DNA of 64,000 bases from positions 6,627,501-6,691,500 of the forward strand of contig JAUIMM010000641.1 in assembly GCA_031769625.1 (NCBI GenBank). Reading direction: 5' to 3'. The translations under genes and the position numbers were made by a program. Shown here in pieces: positions 24,401-39,050 of this stretch (its first letter is position 1; every line of letters starts with the position of its first letter). The DNA is from Taudactylus pleione. Lineage: Eukaryota; Chordata; Amphibia; Anura; Myobatrachidae. The notes under the pieces were generated by a model, which was not told the origin of the DNA, did not search any database, and saw nothing but the letters and a program-made list of their open reading frames with translations.

Positions 24401-27400
24401 TGTGATGTCATAATGGAAGTACTAAAGTGGTTTATTAATAAGAGTGACATTGTGATGTCATAATTTTTGTATTAAAGTGGTTTATTAATGAGTGACATTG
24501 TGATGTCATAATGGGAGTGGCTAAGTAATGTTAAAATGGGAGTAACAGTGTGACGTCATAGTGGGAGTGGCAATGTGATGTCATAGTGGGAAAGACAATG
24601 TAATGTCATAATGGGAAAACTATAGTGGTTTAATAATGAGAGTGACATTGTGATGTCACAATGGGAGTATCAAAGTGGTTTATTAATGAGAGTGACATTG
24701 TGATGTCATAATGGGAGTGGCTAAGTGAAGGTAAAATGGGAGTGACATTGTGATGTCATAATGGGAATGGCAAAGTGATGTTAAAATGAAAGTGACATTG
24801 TGACATCATAATGGGAGTGATAATGTGATGTCATAATGGAAGTACTAAAGTGGTTTATTAATAAGAGTGACATTGTGATGTCATAATAGGAGTATTATAG
24901 TGGTTTATTAATGAGTGACATTGTGATGTCATAATGGGAGTGGCTAAGTGATGTTAAATTGGGAGTAACAGTGTGACATCATAGTGGGAGTGACAATGTG
25001 ATGTCATAATGGGAATACTATAGTGATTATTAATGAGAGTGACATTGTGATGTCATAATGGGAGTATTAAAGTGGTTTATTAATTAGATTGACATTGTGA
25101 TGTCATAATGGGAGTGATAATGTGATGTCATAATGGAAGTACTAAAGTGGTTTATTAATAAGAGTGACATTGTGATGTCATAATGGGAGTATTATAGTGG
25201 TTTATTAATGAGTGACATTGTGATGTCATAATGGGAGTGGCTAAGTGATGTTAAAATGGGAGTAACAGTGTGACATCATAGTGGGAGTGACAATGTGATG
25301 TCATAATGGGAATACTATAGTGGTTTATTAATGAGAGTGACAGTGATGTCATAATGGAAGTACTAAAGTGGTTTATTAATAAGAGTGACATTGTGATGTC
25401 ATAATGGGAGTATTATAGTGGTTTATTAATGAGTGACATTGTGATGTCATAATGGGAGTGGCTAAGTGATGTTAAAATGGGAGTAACAGTGTGAAAGCAT
25501 AGTGGGAGTGACAATGTGATGTCATAATGGGAATACTATAGTGGTTTATTAATGAGAGTGAAATTGTGATGTCATAATGGAAGTATTAAAGTGGTTTATT
25601 AATGAGAGTGACATTGTGATGTCATAATGGGAGTGGCTAAGTGATGTTAAAATCGGAGTAACAGTGTTACGTCATAGTGGGAGTGAGAATGTGATGTCAT
25701 AATGGGAATACTATAGTGATTATTAATGAGACTGACATTGTGATGTCATAATGGGAGTATTAAAGTGGTTTATTAATTAGATTGACATTGTGATGTCATA
25801 ATGGGAGTATTAAAGTGGTTTATTAATGAGAGTAACATTGTGATGTCAAAATGGGAGTGGCTAAGTGATGTTAAAATCGGAGTAACAACGTGACGTCATA
25901 GTGGGAGTGACAATGTGATGTCAAAATGTGAATAATATAGTGGTTTATTAATGAGAGTGACAATGTGATGTCATAATGGGAATACTATAGTGGTTTATTA
26001 ATAAGAGTGACATTGTGATGTCATAATGGGAGTATTGAAGTGTTTTATTAATGAGAGTGACATTGTGATGTCATAATGGGAGTATTATAGTGGTTTATTA
26101 ATGAGTGACATTGTGATGTCATAATGGGAGTGGCTAAGTGATGTTAAAATGGAAGTAACAGTGTGACATCATAGTGGTCGTGACAATGTGATGTCATAAT
26201 GGGAATACTATAGTGGTTTATTAATGAGAGTGATATTGTGATGTCATAATGGAAGTATTAAAGTGGTTTATTAATGAGAGTGACATTGTGATGTCATAAT
26301 GGTAGTGGCTAAGTGATGTTAAAATCGGAGTAACAGCGCTACGTCATAGTGGGAGTGAGAATGTGATGTCATAATGGGAATACTATAGTGGTTTATTAAT
26401 GAGAGTGACATTGTGATGTCATAATGGAAGTATTAAAGTGGTTTATTAATGAGAGTGACATTGTGATGTCATAATGGGAGTGGCTAAGTGATGTTAAAAT
26501 CGGAGTAACAGCGCTACGTCATAGTGGGAGTGAGAATGTGATGTCATAATGGGAATACTATAGTGGTTTATTAATGAGAGTGACATTGCGATGTCATAAT
26601 GGGAGTATTAAAGTGGTTTATTAATTAGATTGACATTGTGATGTCATAATGGGAGTATTAAAGTGGTTTATTAATGAGAGTGACATTGTGATTTCAAAAT
26701 TGGAGTGGCTAAGTGATGTTAAAATCGGAGTAACAGCGTGATGTCATAGTGGGAGTGACAATGTGATGTCATAATGGGAATACTATAGTGGTTTATTAAT
26801 GAGAGTGACATTGTGATGTCATAATGGGAGTATTATAGTGGTTTATTAATGAGTGACATTGTGATGTCATAATGGGAGTGGCTAAGTGATGTTAAAATCG
26901 GAGTAACAGTGTGAAATCATAGTGGGAGTGACAATGTGATGTCATAATGGGAATACTATAGTGGTTTATTAATGAGAGTGACATTGTGAAGTCATAATGG
27001 GAGTATTATAGTGGTTTATTAATTAGATTGACATTGTGATGTCATAATGGGAGTATTAAAGTGGTTTATTAATGAGAGTGACATTGTGATGTCAAAATGG
27101 GAGTGGCTAAGTGATGTTAAAATGGGAATGGCAAAATGATGTTAAAATTAAAGTGACATTGTGACATCATAATAGGAGTGATAATGTGATGTCATAATGG
27201 GAGTATTAAAGTGGTTTATTAATGAGAGTGACATTGTGATGTCAAAATGGGAGTGGCTAAGTGATGTTAAAATCGGAGTAACAGCGTGACGTCATAGTGG
27301 GAGTGACAATGTGATGTCATAATGGGAATACTATAGTGGTTTATTAATGAGAGTGACATTGTGATGTCATAATGGGAGTATTATAGTGGTTAATTAATGA

Positions 27401-30400
27401 GAGAGACAATGTGATGTCATAATGGGAATACTATAGTGGTTTATTAATAAGAGTGACATTGTGATGTCATAATGGGAGTATTGAAGTGTTTTATTAATGA
27501 GAGTGACATTGTGATGTCATAATGGGAATATTATAGTGGTTTATTAATGAGTGACATTGTGATGTCATAATGGGAGTGGCTAAGTGATGATAAAATGGGA
27601 GTAACAGTGTGACATCATAGTGGGAGTGACAATGTGATGTCGTAACGGGAATACTATAGGGGTTTATTAATGAGAGTGACATTGTGATGTCATAATGGAA
27701 GTATTAAAGTGGTTTATTAATGACAGTGACATTGTGATGTCATAATGGGAGTGGCTAAGTGATGTTAAAATCGGAGTAACAGCGCTACGTCATAGTGGGA
27801 GTGAGAATGTGATGTCATAATGGGAATACTATAGTGGTTTATTAATGAGAGTGACATTGTGATGTCATAATGGGAGTATTAAAGTGGTTTATTAATTAGA
27901 TTGACATTGTAATGTCATAATGGGAGTATTAAAGTGGTTTATTAATGAGAGTGACATTGTGATGTCAAAATGGGAGTGGCTAAGTGATGTTAAAATCGGA
28001 GTAACAGCGTGACGTCATAGTGGGAGTGATAATGTGATGTCATAAAGGGAATACTATAGTGGTTTATAAATGAGAGTGACATTGTGATGTCATAATGGGA
28101 GTATTATAGTGGTTTTTTAATGAGTGACATTGTGATGTCATAATGGGAGTGGCTAAGTGATGTTAAAATCGGAGTAACAGCGTGACGTTATAGTGGAAGT
28201 GACAATGTGATGTCATAATGGGAATACTATAGTGGTTTATTAATGAGAGTGACATTGTGATGTCATAATGGGAGTATTAAAGTGGTTTATTAATGTGTGA
28301 CATTGTGATGTCATAATGGGAGTGGCTGTGATGTTAATATGGGAGTAACAGTGTGACATCATAGTGGGAGTGACAATGTGATGTCATAATGGGAATACTA
28401 TATTAATTTATTATTGAGATAGACATTGTGATGTCATAATAAGAGTATTAAAGTGGTTTATTAATGAGAGTGACATTGTGATGTCATAATGTGAGTACTA
28501 CAGTGTTTTGGTTAATGAGAGTGGCATTGTGATGTCATAATGGGAGTGGCTAAGAGAGGGTAAAATGGGAGTGACATTGTGATGTCATAATGGGAATGGC
28601 AAAGTGATGTTAAAATTAAAGTGACATTGTGACATTATAATGGGAGTGATAATGTGATGTCATAATGGAAGTACTAAAGTGGTTTATTAATAAGAGTGAC
28701 ATTGTGATGTCATAATTTTTGTATTAAAGTGGTTTATTAATGAGTGACATTGTGATGTCATAATGGGAGTGGCTAAGTAATGTTAAAATGGGAGTAACAG
28801 TGTGACGTCATAGTGGGAGTGGCAATGTGATGTCATAGTGGGAAAGACAATGTAATGTCATAATGGGAAAACTATAGTGGTTTAATAATGAGAGTGACAT
28901 TGTGATGTCACAATGGGAGTATCAAAGTGGTTTATTAATGAGTGACATTGCGATGTCATAATGGGAGTGTCTAAGTGAAGGTAAAATGGGAGTGACATTG
29001 TGATGTCATAATGGGAATGGCAAAGTGATGTTAAAATGAGAGTGACATTGTGACATCATAATGGGAGTGATAATGTGATGTCATAATGGAAGTACTAAAG
29101 TGGTTTATTAATAAGAGTGACATTGTGATGTCATAATGGAAGTATTAAAGTGGTTTATTAATGAGAGTTACATTGTGATGTCTTAATGGGAGTGGCTAAG
29201 TGATGTTAAAATCGGAGTAACAGCGTTACGTCATAGTGGGAGTGAGAATGTGATGTCATAATGGGAATACTATAGTGATTATTAATGAGAGTGACATTGT
29301 GATGTCATAATGGGAGTATTAAAGTGGTTTATTAATTAGATTGACATTGTGATGTCTTAATGGGAGTGATAATGTGATGTCATAATGGAAGTACTAAAGT
29401 GGTTTATTAATAAGAGTGACATTGTGATGTCATAATGGGAGTATTATAGTGGTTTATTAATGAGTGACATTGTGATGTCATAATGGGAGTGGCTAAGTGA
29501 TGTTAAAATGGGAGTAACAGTGTGACATCATAGTGGGAGTGACAATGTGATGTCATAATGGGAATACTATAGTGGTTTATTAATGAGAGTGACATTGTGA
29601 TGTCATAATGGAAGTATTAAAGTGGTTTATTAATGAGAGTGACATTGTGATGTCATAATGGGAGTGGCTAAGTGATGTTAAAATCGGAGTAACAGCGTTA
29701 CGTCATAGTGGGAGTGAGAATATGATGTCATAATGGGAATACTATAGTGATTATTAATGAGAGTGACATTGTGATGTCATAATGGGAGTATTAAAGTGCT
29801 TTATTAATTAGATTGACATTGTGATGTCATAATGGGAGTATTAAAGTGGATTATTAATGGGAGTGGCATTGTGATGTCAAAATGGGAGTGGCTAAGTGAT
29901 GTTAAAATGGGAATGGCAAAGTGATGTTAAAATTAAAGTGACATTGTGACATCATAATAGGAGTGATAATGTGATGTCATAATGGGAGTATTAAAGTGGT
30001 TTATTAATGAGAGTGACATTGTGATGTCAAAATGGGAGTGGCTAAGTGATGTTAAAATCGGAGTAACAGCGTGATGTCATAGTGGGAGTGACAATGTGAT
30101 GTCATAATGGGAATACTATAGTGGTTTATTAATGAGAGTGACATTGTGAAGTCATAATGGGAGTATTATAGTGGTTTATTAATGAGAGTGACATTGTGAT
30201 GTCATAATGGGAGTATTATAGTGGTTTATTAATGAGTGACATTGTGATGTCATAATGGGAGTGGCTAAGTGATGTTAAAATCGGAGTAACAGTGTGAAAT
30301 CATAGTGGGAGTGACAATGTGATGTCATAATGGGAATACTATAGTGGTTTATTAATGAGAGTGACATTGTGAAGTCATAATGGGAGTATTATAGTGGTTT

Positions 30401-32460
30401 ATTAATTAGATTGACATTGTGATGTCATAATGGGAGTATTAAAGTGGTTTATTAATGAGAGTGACATTGTGATGTCAAAATGGGAGTGGCTAAGTGATGT
30501 TAAAATGGGAATGGCAAAATGATGTTAAAATTAAAGTGACATTGTGACATCATAATAGGAGTGATAATGTGATGTCATAATGGGAGTATTAAAGTGGTTT
30601 ATTAATGAGAGTGACATTGTGATGTCAAAATGGGAGTGGCTAAGTGATGTTAAAATCGGAGTAACAGCGTGATGTCATAGTGGGAGTGACAATGTGATGT
30701 CATAATGGGAATATTATAGTGGTTTATTAATGAGAGTGACATTGTGATGTCATAATGGGAGTATTATAGTGGTTAATTAATGAGAGAGACAATGTGATGT
30801 CATAATGGGAATACTATAGTGGTTTATTAATAAGAGTGACATTGTGATGTCATAATGGGAGTATTGAAGTGTTTTATTAATGAGAGTGACATTGTGATGT
30901 CATAATGGGAATATTATAGTGGTTTATTAATGAGTGACATTGTGATGTCATAATGGGAGTGGCTAAGTGATGATAAAATGGGAGTAACAGTGTGACATCA
31001 TAGTGGGAGTGACAATGTGATGTCATAACGGGAATACTATAGGGGTTTATTAATGAGAGTGACATTGTGATGTCATAATGGAAGTATTAAAGTGGTTTAT
31101 TAATGACAGTGACATTGTGATGTCATAATGGGAGTGGCTAAGTGATGTTAAAATCGGAGTAACAGCGCTACGTCATAGTGGGAGTGAGAATGTGATGTCA
31201 TAATGGGAATACTATAGTGGTTTATTAATGAGAGTGACATTGTGATGTCATAATGGGAGTATTAAAGTGGTTTATTAATTAGATTGACATTGTAATGTCA
31301 TAATGGGAGTATTAAAGTGGTTTATTAATGAGAGTGACATTGTGATGTCAAAATGGGAGTGGCTAAGTGATGTTAAAATCGGAGTAACAGCGTGACGTCA
31401 TAGTGGAAGTGACAATGTGATGTCATAATGGGAATACTATAGTGGTTTATTAATGAGAGTGACATTGTGATGTCATAATGGGAGTATTAAAGTGGTTTAT
31501 TAATGTGTGACATTGTGATGTCATAATGGGAGTGGCTGTGATGTTAATATGGGAGTAACAGTGTGACATCATAGTGGGAGTGACAATGTGATGTCATAAT
31601 GGGAATACTATATTAATTTATTATTGAGATAGACATTGTGATGTCATAATAAGAGTATTAAAGTGGTTTATTAATGAGAGTGACATTGTGATGTCATAAT
31701 GTGAGTACTACAGTGTTTTGGTTAATGAGAGTGGCATTGTGATGTCATAATGGGAGTGGCTAAGTGAGGGTAAAATGGGAGTGACATTGTGATGTCATAA
31801 TGGGAATGGCAAAGTGATGTTAAAATTAAAGTGACATTGTGACATTATAATGGGAGTGATAATGTGATGTCATAATGGAAGTACTAAAGTGGTTTATTAA
31901 TAAGAGTGACATTGTGATGTCATAATTTTTGTATTAAAGTGGTTTATTAATGAGTGACATTGTGATGTCATAATGGGAGTGGCTAAGTAATGTTAAAATG
32001 GGAGTAACAGTGTGACGTCATAGTGGGAGTGGCAATGTGATGTCATAGTGGGAAAGACAATGTAATGTCATAATGGGAAAACTATAGTGGTTTAATAATG
32101 AGAGTGACATTGTGATGTCACAATGGGAGTATCAAAGTGGTTTATTAATGAGTGACATTGTGATGTCATAATGGGAGTGTCTAAGTGAAGGTAAAATGGG
32201 AGTGACATTGTGATGTCATAATGGGAATGGCAAAGTGACGTTAAAATGAGAGTGACATTGTGACATCATAATGGGAGTGATAATGTGATGTCATAATGGA
32301 AGTACTAAAGTGGTTTATTAAAAAGAGTGACATTGTGATGTCATAATGGAAGTATTAAAGTGGTTTATTAATGAGAGTTACATTGTGATGTCTTAATGGG
32401 AGTGGCTAAGTGATGTTAAAATCGGAGTAACAGCGTTACGTCATAGTGGGAGTGAGAATG
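21297..32460 (+). repeat. 11,164-bp tandem duplication, copy 2
   Basis: Head-to-tail second copy of 10133-21296, with a residual match to about 32566. After that, copy 1 continues GATGTCATAACGGGAG whereas this copy continues GATGTCTTAATGGGAG, as at 18200 and 29360. So copy 2 ends in the old 3.2 kb series, while copy 1 ends at the duplication junction. Copy 2 keeps G at 21955, whereas both 4,725-bp copies have T at the matching sites (6066 and 10791), which helps order the events. Confidence 0.92.
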
Positions 32461-34470
32461 TGATGTCATAATGGGAATACTATAGTGATTATTAATGAGA
32501 GTGACATTGTGATGTCATAATGGGAGTATTAAAGTGGTTTATTAATTAGATTGACATTTTGATGTCTTAATGGGAGTGATAATGTGATGTCATAATGGAA
32601 GTACTAAAGTGGTTTATTTATAAGAGTGACATTGTGATGTCATAATGGGAGTATTATAGTGGTTTATTAATGAGTGACATTGTGATGTCATAATGGAAGT
32701 GGCTAAGTGATGTTAAAATGGGAGTAACAGTGTGACATCATAGTGGGAGTGACAATGTGATGTCATAATGGGAATACTATAGTGGTTTATTAATGAGAGT
32801 GACATTGTGATGTCATAATGGAAGTATTAAAGTGGTTTATTAATGAGAGTGACATTGTGATGTCATAATGGGAGTGGCTAAGTGATGTTAAAATCGGAGT
32901 AACAGCGTTACGTCATAGTGGGAGTGAGAATATGATGTCATAATGGGAATACTATAGTGATTATTAATGAGAGTGACATTGTGATGTCATAATGGGAGTA
33001 TTAAAGTGCTTTAATAATTAGATTGACATTGTGATGTCATAATGGGAGTATTAAAGTGGTTTATTAATGGGAGTGGCATTGTGATGTCAAAATGGGAGTG
33101 GCTAAGTGATGTTAAAATGGGAATGGCAAAGTGATGTTAAAATTAAAGTGACATTGTGACATCATAATAGGAGTGATAATGTGATGTCATAATGGGAGTA
33201 TTAAAGTGGTTTATTAATGAGAGTGACATTGTGATGTCAAAATGGGAGTGGCTAAGTGATGTTAAAATCGGAGTAACAGCGTGACGTCATAGTGGGAGTG
33301 ACAATGTGATGTCATAATGGGAATACTATAGTGGTTTATTAATGAGAGTGACATTGTGATGTCATAATGGGAGTATTATAGTGGTTAATTAATGAGAGTG
33401 ACAATGTGATGTCATAATGGGAATACTATAGTGATTTATTAATAAGAGTGACATTGTGATGTCATAATGGGAGTATTGAAGTGTTTTATTAATGAGAGTG
33501 ACATTGAGATGTCATAATGGGAATATTATAGTGGTTTATTAATGAGTGACAGTGTGATGTCATAATGGGAGTGGCTAAGTGATGTTAAAATGGGAGTAAC
33601 AGTGTGACATCATAGTGGGAGTGACAATGTGATGTCATAACGGGAATACTATAGTGGTTTATTAATGAGAGTGACATTGTGATGTCATAATGGAAGTATT
33701 AAAGTGGTTTATTAATGAGAGTGACATTGTGATGTCATAATGGGAGTGGCTAAGTGATGTTAAAATCGGAGTAACAGCGCTACGTCATAGTGGGAGTGAG
33801 AATGTGATGTCATAATGGGAATACTATAGTGGTTTATTAATGAGAGTGACATTGTGATGTCATAATGGGAGTATTAAAGTGGTTTATTAATTAGATTGAC
33901 ATTGTGATGTCATAATGGGAGTATTAAAGTGGTTTATTAATGAGAGTGACATTGTGATGTCAAAATGGGAGTGGGTAAGTGGTGTTAAAATCGGAGTAAC
34001 AGCGTGACGTCATAGTGGGAGTGACAATGTGATGTCATAATGGGAATACTATAGTGGTTTATTAATGAGAGTGACATTGTGATGTCATAATGGGAGTATT
34101 ATAGTGGTTAATTAATGAGAGTGACAATTTGATGTCATAATGGGAATACTATAGTGGTTTATTAATAAGAGTGACATTGTGATGTCATAATGAGAGTATT
34201 GAAGTGTTTTATTAATGAGAGTGACATTGTGATGTCATAATGGGAGTATTATAGTGGTTTATTAATGAGTGACATTGTGATGTCATAATGGGAGTGGCTA
34301 AGTGATGTTAAAATGGGAGTAACAGCGTGACATCATAGTGGAAGTGACAATGTGATGTCATTATGGGAATACTATAGTGGTTTATTAATGAGAGTGACAT
34401 TGTGATGTCATAATGGGAATATTAAAGTGATTTATTAATGAGTGACATTGTGATGTCATAATGGGAGTGG
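26786..34470 (+). repeat. 3.2-3.4 kb internal repeats in the right 11-kb copy, plus a third, diverged iteration
   Basis: Copies a and b reappear here at 26786-29355 and from 30169. Unlike the left side, the series is not cut off: matches at offset 3210 continue past 32566 (29791 and 33001 both read TTAAAGTGCT) to about 33380. A third, more diverged iteration then follows, recognised by GTATTGAAGTGTTTTATT near 33474 and 34197 and by the short C variant GTGGCTGTGATGTTAATA near 34470. The left side presumably lost this continuation at the duplication junction. Confidence 0.75.
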
Positions 34471-34582
34471 CTGTGATGTTAATACGGGAGTAAGTGTGAC
34501 ATCATAGTGGGAGTGACAATGTGATGTCATAATGGGAATACTTTATTAATTTATTATTGAGATAGACATTGTGATGTCATAA
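32567..34582 (+). repeat. Diverged continuation segment, related to 46.8-48.9 kb and 55.1-56.8 kb
   Basis: Monomer array carrying markers that reappear much further right: GACATTGAGATGTC followed by GAATATTATA (about 33500, 47165 and 55199), GACAGTGTGATG (about 33549) and the short D variant GGGAGTAAGTGTGACATC (about 34485, also near 48943, 49392 and 56757). The segment therefore belongs to a block family with at least three members. No gene is seen. Confidence 0.7.
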
Positions 34583-37500
34583 TAAGAGTATTAAAGTGGT
34601 TTATTAATGAAAGTGACATTGTGATGTCATAATGTGAGTACTACAGTGTTTTGGTTAATAAGAGTGGCATTGTGATGTCATAATGGGAGTGGCTAAGTGA
34701 AGGTAAAATTGGAGTGACATTGTGATGTCATAATGGGAATGGCAAAGTGATGTTAAAATGAAAGTGACATTGTGACATCATAATGGGAGTGATAATGTGA
34801 TGTCATAATGGAAGTACTAAAGTGGTTTATTAATAAGAGTGATATTGTGATGTCATAATGGGAGTATTATAGTGGTTTATTAATGAGTGACATTGTGATG
34901 TCATAATGGAAGTATTAAAGTGGATTATTAATGAGAGTTACATTGTGATGTCATAATGGGAGTGGCTAAGTGATGTTAAAATCGGAGTAACAGCGTTACG
35001 TCATAGTGGGAGTGAAAATGTGATGTCATAATGGGAATACTATAGTGATTATTGAGAGTGAGATTGTGATGTCATAATGGGAGTATTAAAGTGGTTTATT
35101 AATTAGATTGACATTGTGATGTCATAATGGGAGTGATAATGTGATGTCATAATGGAATTACTAAAGTGGTTTATTAATAAGAGTGACAATGTGATGTCAT
35201 AATGGGAGTATTATAGTGGTTTATTAATGGGTGACATTGTGATGTCATAATGGGAGTGGCTAAGTGATGTTAAAATGGGAGTAACAGTGTGACATCATAG
35301 TGGGAGTGACAATGTGATGTCATAATGGGAATACTATAGTGGTTTATTAATGAGAGTGACATTGTGATGTCATAATGGGAGTGGCTAAGTGATGTTAAAA
35401 TCAGAGTAACAGCATTACGTCATAGTGGGAGAGAGAATATGATGTCATAATGGGAATACTATAGTGATTATTAATGAGAGTGACATTGTGATGTCATAAT
35501 GGGAGTATTAAAGTGATTTATTAATGAGAGTGACATTGTGATGTCAAAATGGGAGTGGCTAAGTGATGTTAAAATGGGAATGGCAAAGTGATGTTAAAAT
35601 TAAAGTGACATTGTGACATCATAATAGGAGTGATAATGTGATGTCATATTGGAAGTACTAAAGTGGTTTATTAATAAGAGTGACATTGTGATGTCATAAT
35701 GGGAGTATTATAGTGGTTTATTAATGAGTGACATTGTGATGTCATAATGGGAGTGGCTAAGTGATGTTAAAATGGGAGTAACAGTGTGACATCATAGTGG
35801 GAGTGACAATGTGATGGCTAAGTGATGTTAAAATGGGAGTAACAGTGTTACATCATAGTGGGAGTGACAATGTGAAGTCATAATGGGAATACTGTAGTGG
35901 TTTATTAATGAGAGTGACATTGTGATGTCATAATGGAAGTATTAAAGTGGTTTATTAATGAGAGTGACATTGTGATGTCATAATGGGAGTGGCTAAGTGA
36001 TGTTAAAATCGGAGTAACAGCGTTACGTCATAGTGGGAGTGAGAATGTGATGTCATAATGGGAATACTATAGTGATTATTAATGAGAGTGACATTGTGAT
36101 GTCATAATGGGAGTATTAAAGTGGTTTATTAATTAGATTGACATTGTGATGTCATAATGGGAGTATTAAAGTGGTTTATTAATAAGAGTGACATTGTGAT
36201 GTCAAAATGAGAGTGGATAAGTGATGTTAAAATCGGAGTAACAGCGTGACGTCATAGTGGGAGTGACAATGTGATGTCATAATGGGAATACTATAGTGGT
36301 TTATTAATGAGAGTGACATTGTGATGTCATAATGGGAGTATTATAGTGGTTAATTAATGAGTGACAATGTGATGTCATAATGGGAATACTATAGTGGTTT
36401 ATTAATAAGAGTGACATTGTGATGTCATAATGGGAGTATTGAAGTGTTTTATTATTGAGATAGACATTGTGATGTCATAATGGGAGTATTAAAGTGGTTT
36501 ATTAATGAAAGTGACATTGTGATGTCATAATGTGAGTACTACAGTGTTTTGGTTAATGAGAGTGGCATTGTGATGTCATAATGGGAGTGGCTAAGTGAGG
36601 GTAAAATGGGAGTGACATTGTGATGTCATAATGGGAATGGCAAAGTGATGTTAAAATTAAAGTGCCATTGTGACATTATAATGGGAGTGATAATGTGATG
36701 TCATAATGGAAGTACTAAAGTGGTTTATTAATAAGAGTGACATTGTGATGTCATAATGGGAGTGGCTAAGTAATGTTAAAATGGGAGTAACAGTGTGACA
36801 TCATAGTGGGAGTGGCAATGTGATGTTAAAATGAAAGTGACATTGTGACATCATAATGGGAGTGATAATGTGATGTCATAATGGAAGAATTAAAGTGGTT
36901 TATTAATGAGAGTTACATTGTGATGTCATAATGGGAGTGGCTAAGTGATGTTAAAATCGGAGTAACAGCGTTACGTCATAGTGGGAGTGGGAATGTGATG
37001 TCATAATGGGAATACTATAGTGATTATTAATTAGAGTGACATTGTGATGTCATAATGGGAGTATTAAAGTGGTTTATTAATTAGATTGACATTGTGATGT
37101 CATAATGGGAGTGATAATGTGATGTCATAATGGAAGTACTAATGTGGTTTATTAATAAGAGTGACATTGTGATGTCATAATGGGAGTATTATAGTGGTTT
37201 ATTAATGAGTGACATTGTGATGTCATAATGGGAGTGGCTAAGTGATGTTAAAAAGGGAGTAACAGTGTGACATCATAGTGGGAGTGACAATGTGATGTCA
37301 TAATGGTAATACTATAGTAGTTTATTAATGAGAGTGACATTGTGATGTCATAATGGGAGTGGCTAAGTGATGTTAAAATCGGAGTAACAGTGTTACGTCA
37401 TAGTGGGAGTGAGAATGTGCTGTCATAATGGGAATACTATAGTGATTATTAATGAGAGTGACATTGTGATGTCATAATGGGAGTATTAAAGTGGTTTATT

Positions 37501-39050
37501 AATGAGAGTGACATTGTGATGTCAAAATGGGAGTGGCTAAGTGATGTTAAAATCGGAGTAACAGCGTGACGTCATAGTGGGAGTGACAATGTGATGTCAT
37601 AATGGGAATACTATAGTGGTTTATTAATGAGAGTGACATTGTGATGTCATAATGGGAGTATTAAAGTGGTTTATTAATTAGATTGACATTGTGATGTCAT
37701 AATGGGAGTATTTAAGTGGTTTATTAATGAAAGTGACATTGTGATGTCATAATTGGAGTATTAAAGTGGTTTATTAATGAGAGTGACATTGTGATGTCCT
37801 AATGGAAGTGGCTAAGTGATGTTAAAATCGGAGTAACAGCGTGACGTCATAGTGGGAGTGACAATGTGATGTCATAATGGGAATACTATAGTGGTTTATT
37901 AATGAGAGTGACATTGTGATGTCATAATGGGAGTATTATAGTGGTTTATTAATGAGAGTGACATTGTGATGTCATAATGGGAGTGGCTAAGTGATGTTAA
38001 AATCGGAGTAACAGCGTGACATCATAGTGGGAGTGACAATGTGATGTCATAATGGGAATACTATAGTGGTTTATTAATGAGAGTGACATTGTGATGTCAT
38101 AATGGGAGTATTATAATGGTTTATTAATGAGAGTGACATTGTGATGTCATAATGGGAGTGGCTAAGTGATGTTAAAATCGGAGTAACAGCGTGATGTCAA
38201 AGTGGGAGTGACAATGTGATGTCATAATTGGAATACTATAGTGGTTTATTAATGAGAGTGTCATTGTGATGTCATAATGGGATTATTAAAGTGGTTTATT
38301 AATGAGTGACATTGAGATGTCATAATGGGAGTGGCAAAGTGATGTTAATATGGGAGTAACAGTGTGACATCATAGTAGGAGTGACAATGTGATGTCATAA
38401 TGGGAATACTATATTAATTTATTATTGAGATAGACATTGTGATGTCATAAAAAGAGTATTAAAGTGGTTTATTAATGAAAGTGACATTGTGATGTCATAA
38501 TGTGAGTACTACAGTGTTTTGGTTAATGAGAGTGGCATTGTGATGTCATAATGGGAGTGGCTAAGTGATGGTAAAATCAGAGTAACAGCGTGACGTCATA
38601 GTGGTAGTGACAATGTGATGTCATAATGGGAATACTATAGTGGTTTATTAATGAGAGTGACATTGTGATGTCATAATGGGAGTATTATAATGGTTTATTA
38701 ATGAGAGTGACATTGTGATGTCATAATGGGAGTGGCTAAGTGATGTTAAAATCGGAGTAACAGCGTGACGTCATAGTGGGAGTGACAATGTGATGTCATA
38801 ATGGGATTATTAAAGTGGTTTATTAATGAGTGACATTGAGATGTCATAATGGGAGTGGCAAAGTGATGTTAATATGGGAGTAACAGTGTGACATCATAGT
38901 AGGAGTGACAATGTGATGTCATAATGGGAATACTATATTAATTTATTATTGAGATAGACATTGTGATGTCATAAAAAGAGTATTAAAGTGGTTTATTAAT
39001 GAAAGTGACATTGTGATGTCATAATGTGAGTACTACAGTGTTTTGGTTAA
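34583..39050 (+). repeat. Mosaic block, first occurrence
   Basis: Its left part (34583-36072) recurs at 38975-40464 (offset 4392). A middle part (about 35685-36455) recurs at 40534-41304 (offset 4849). Its right part (about 36330-39050) recurs at 41502-44222 (offset 5172). The 26-bp marker monomers at 34636, 36534, 38504 and 39028 fit these offsets, as does the fused monomer at 35811. Within the right part, the string with GACATTGAGATGTC, GTGGCAAAG and CATAGTAGGAG occurs twice (38314 and 38838, 524 bp apart). Two overlapping duplications with different boundaries explain the pattern better than one event. Confidence 0.82.
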
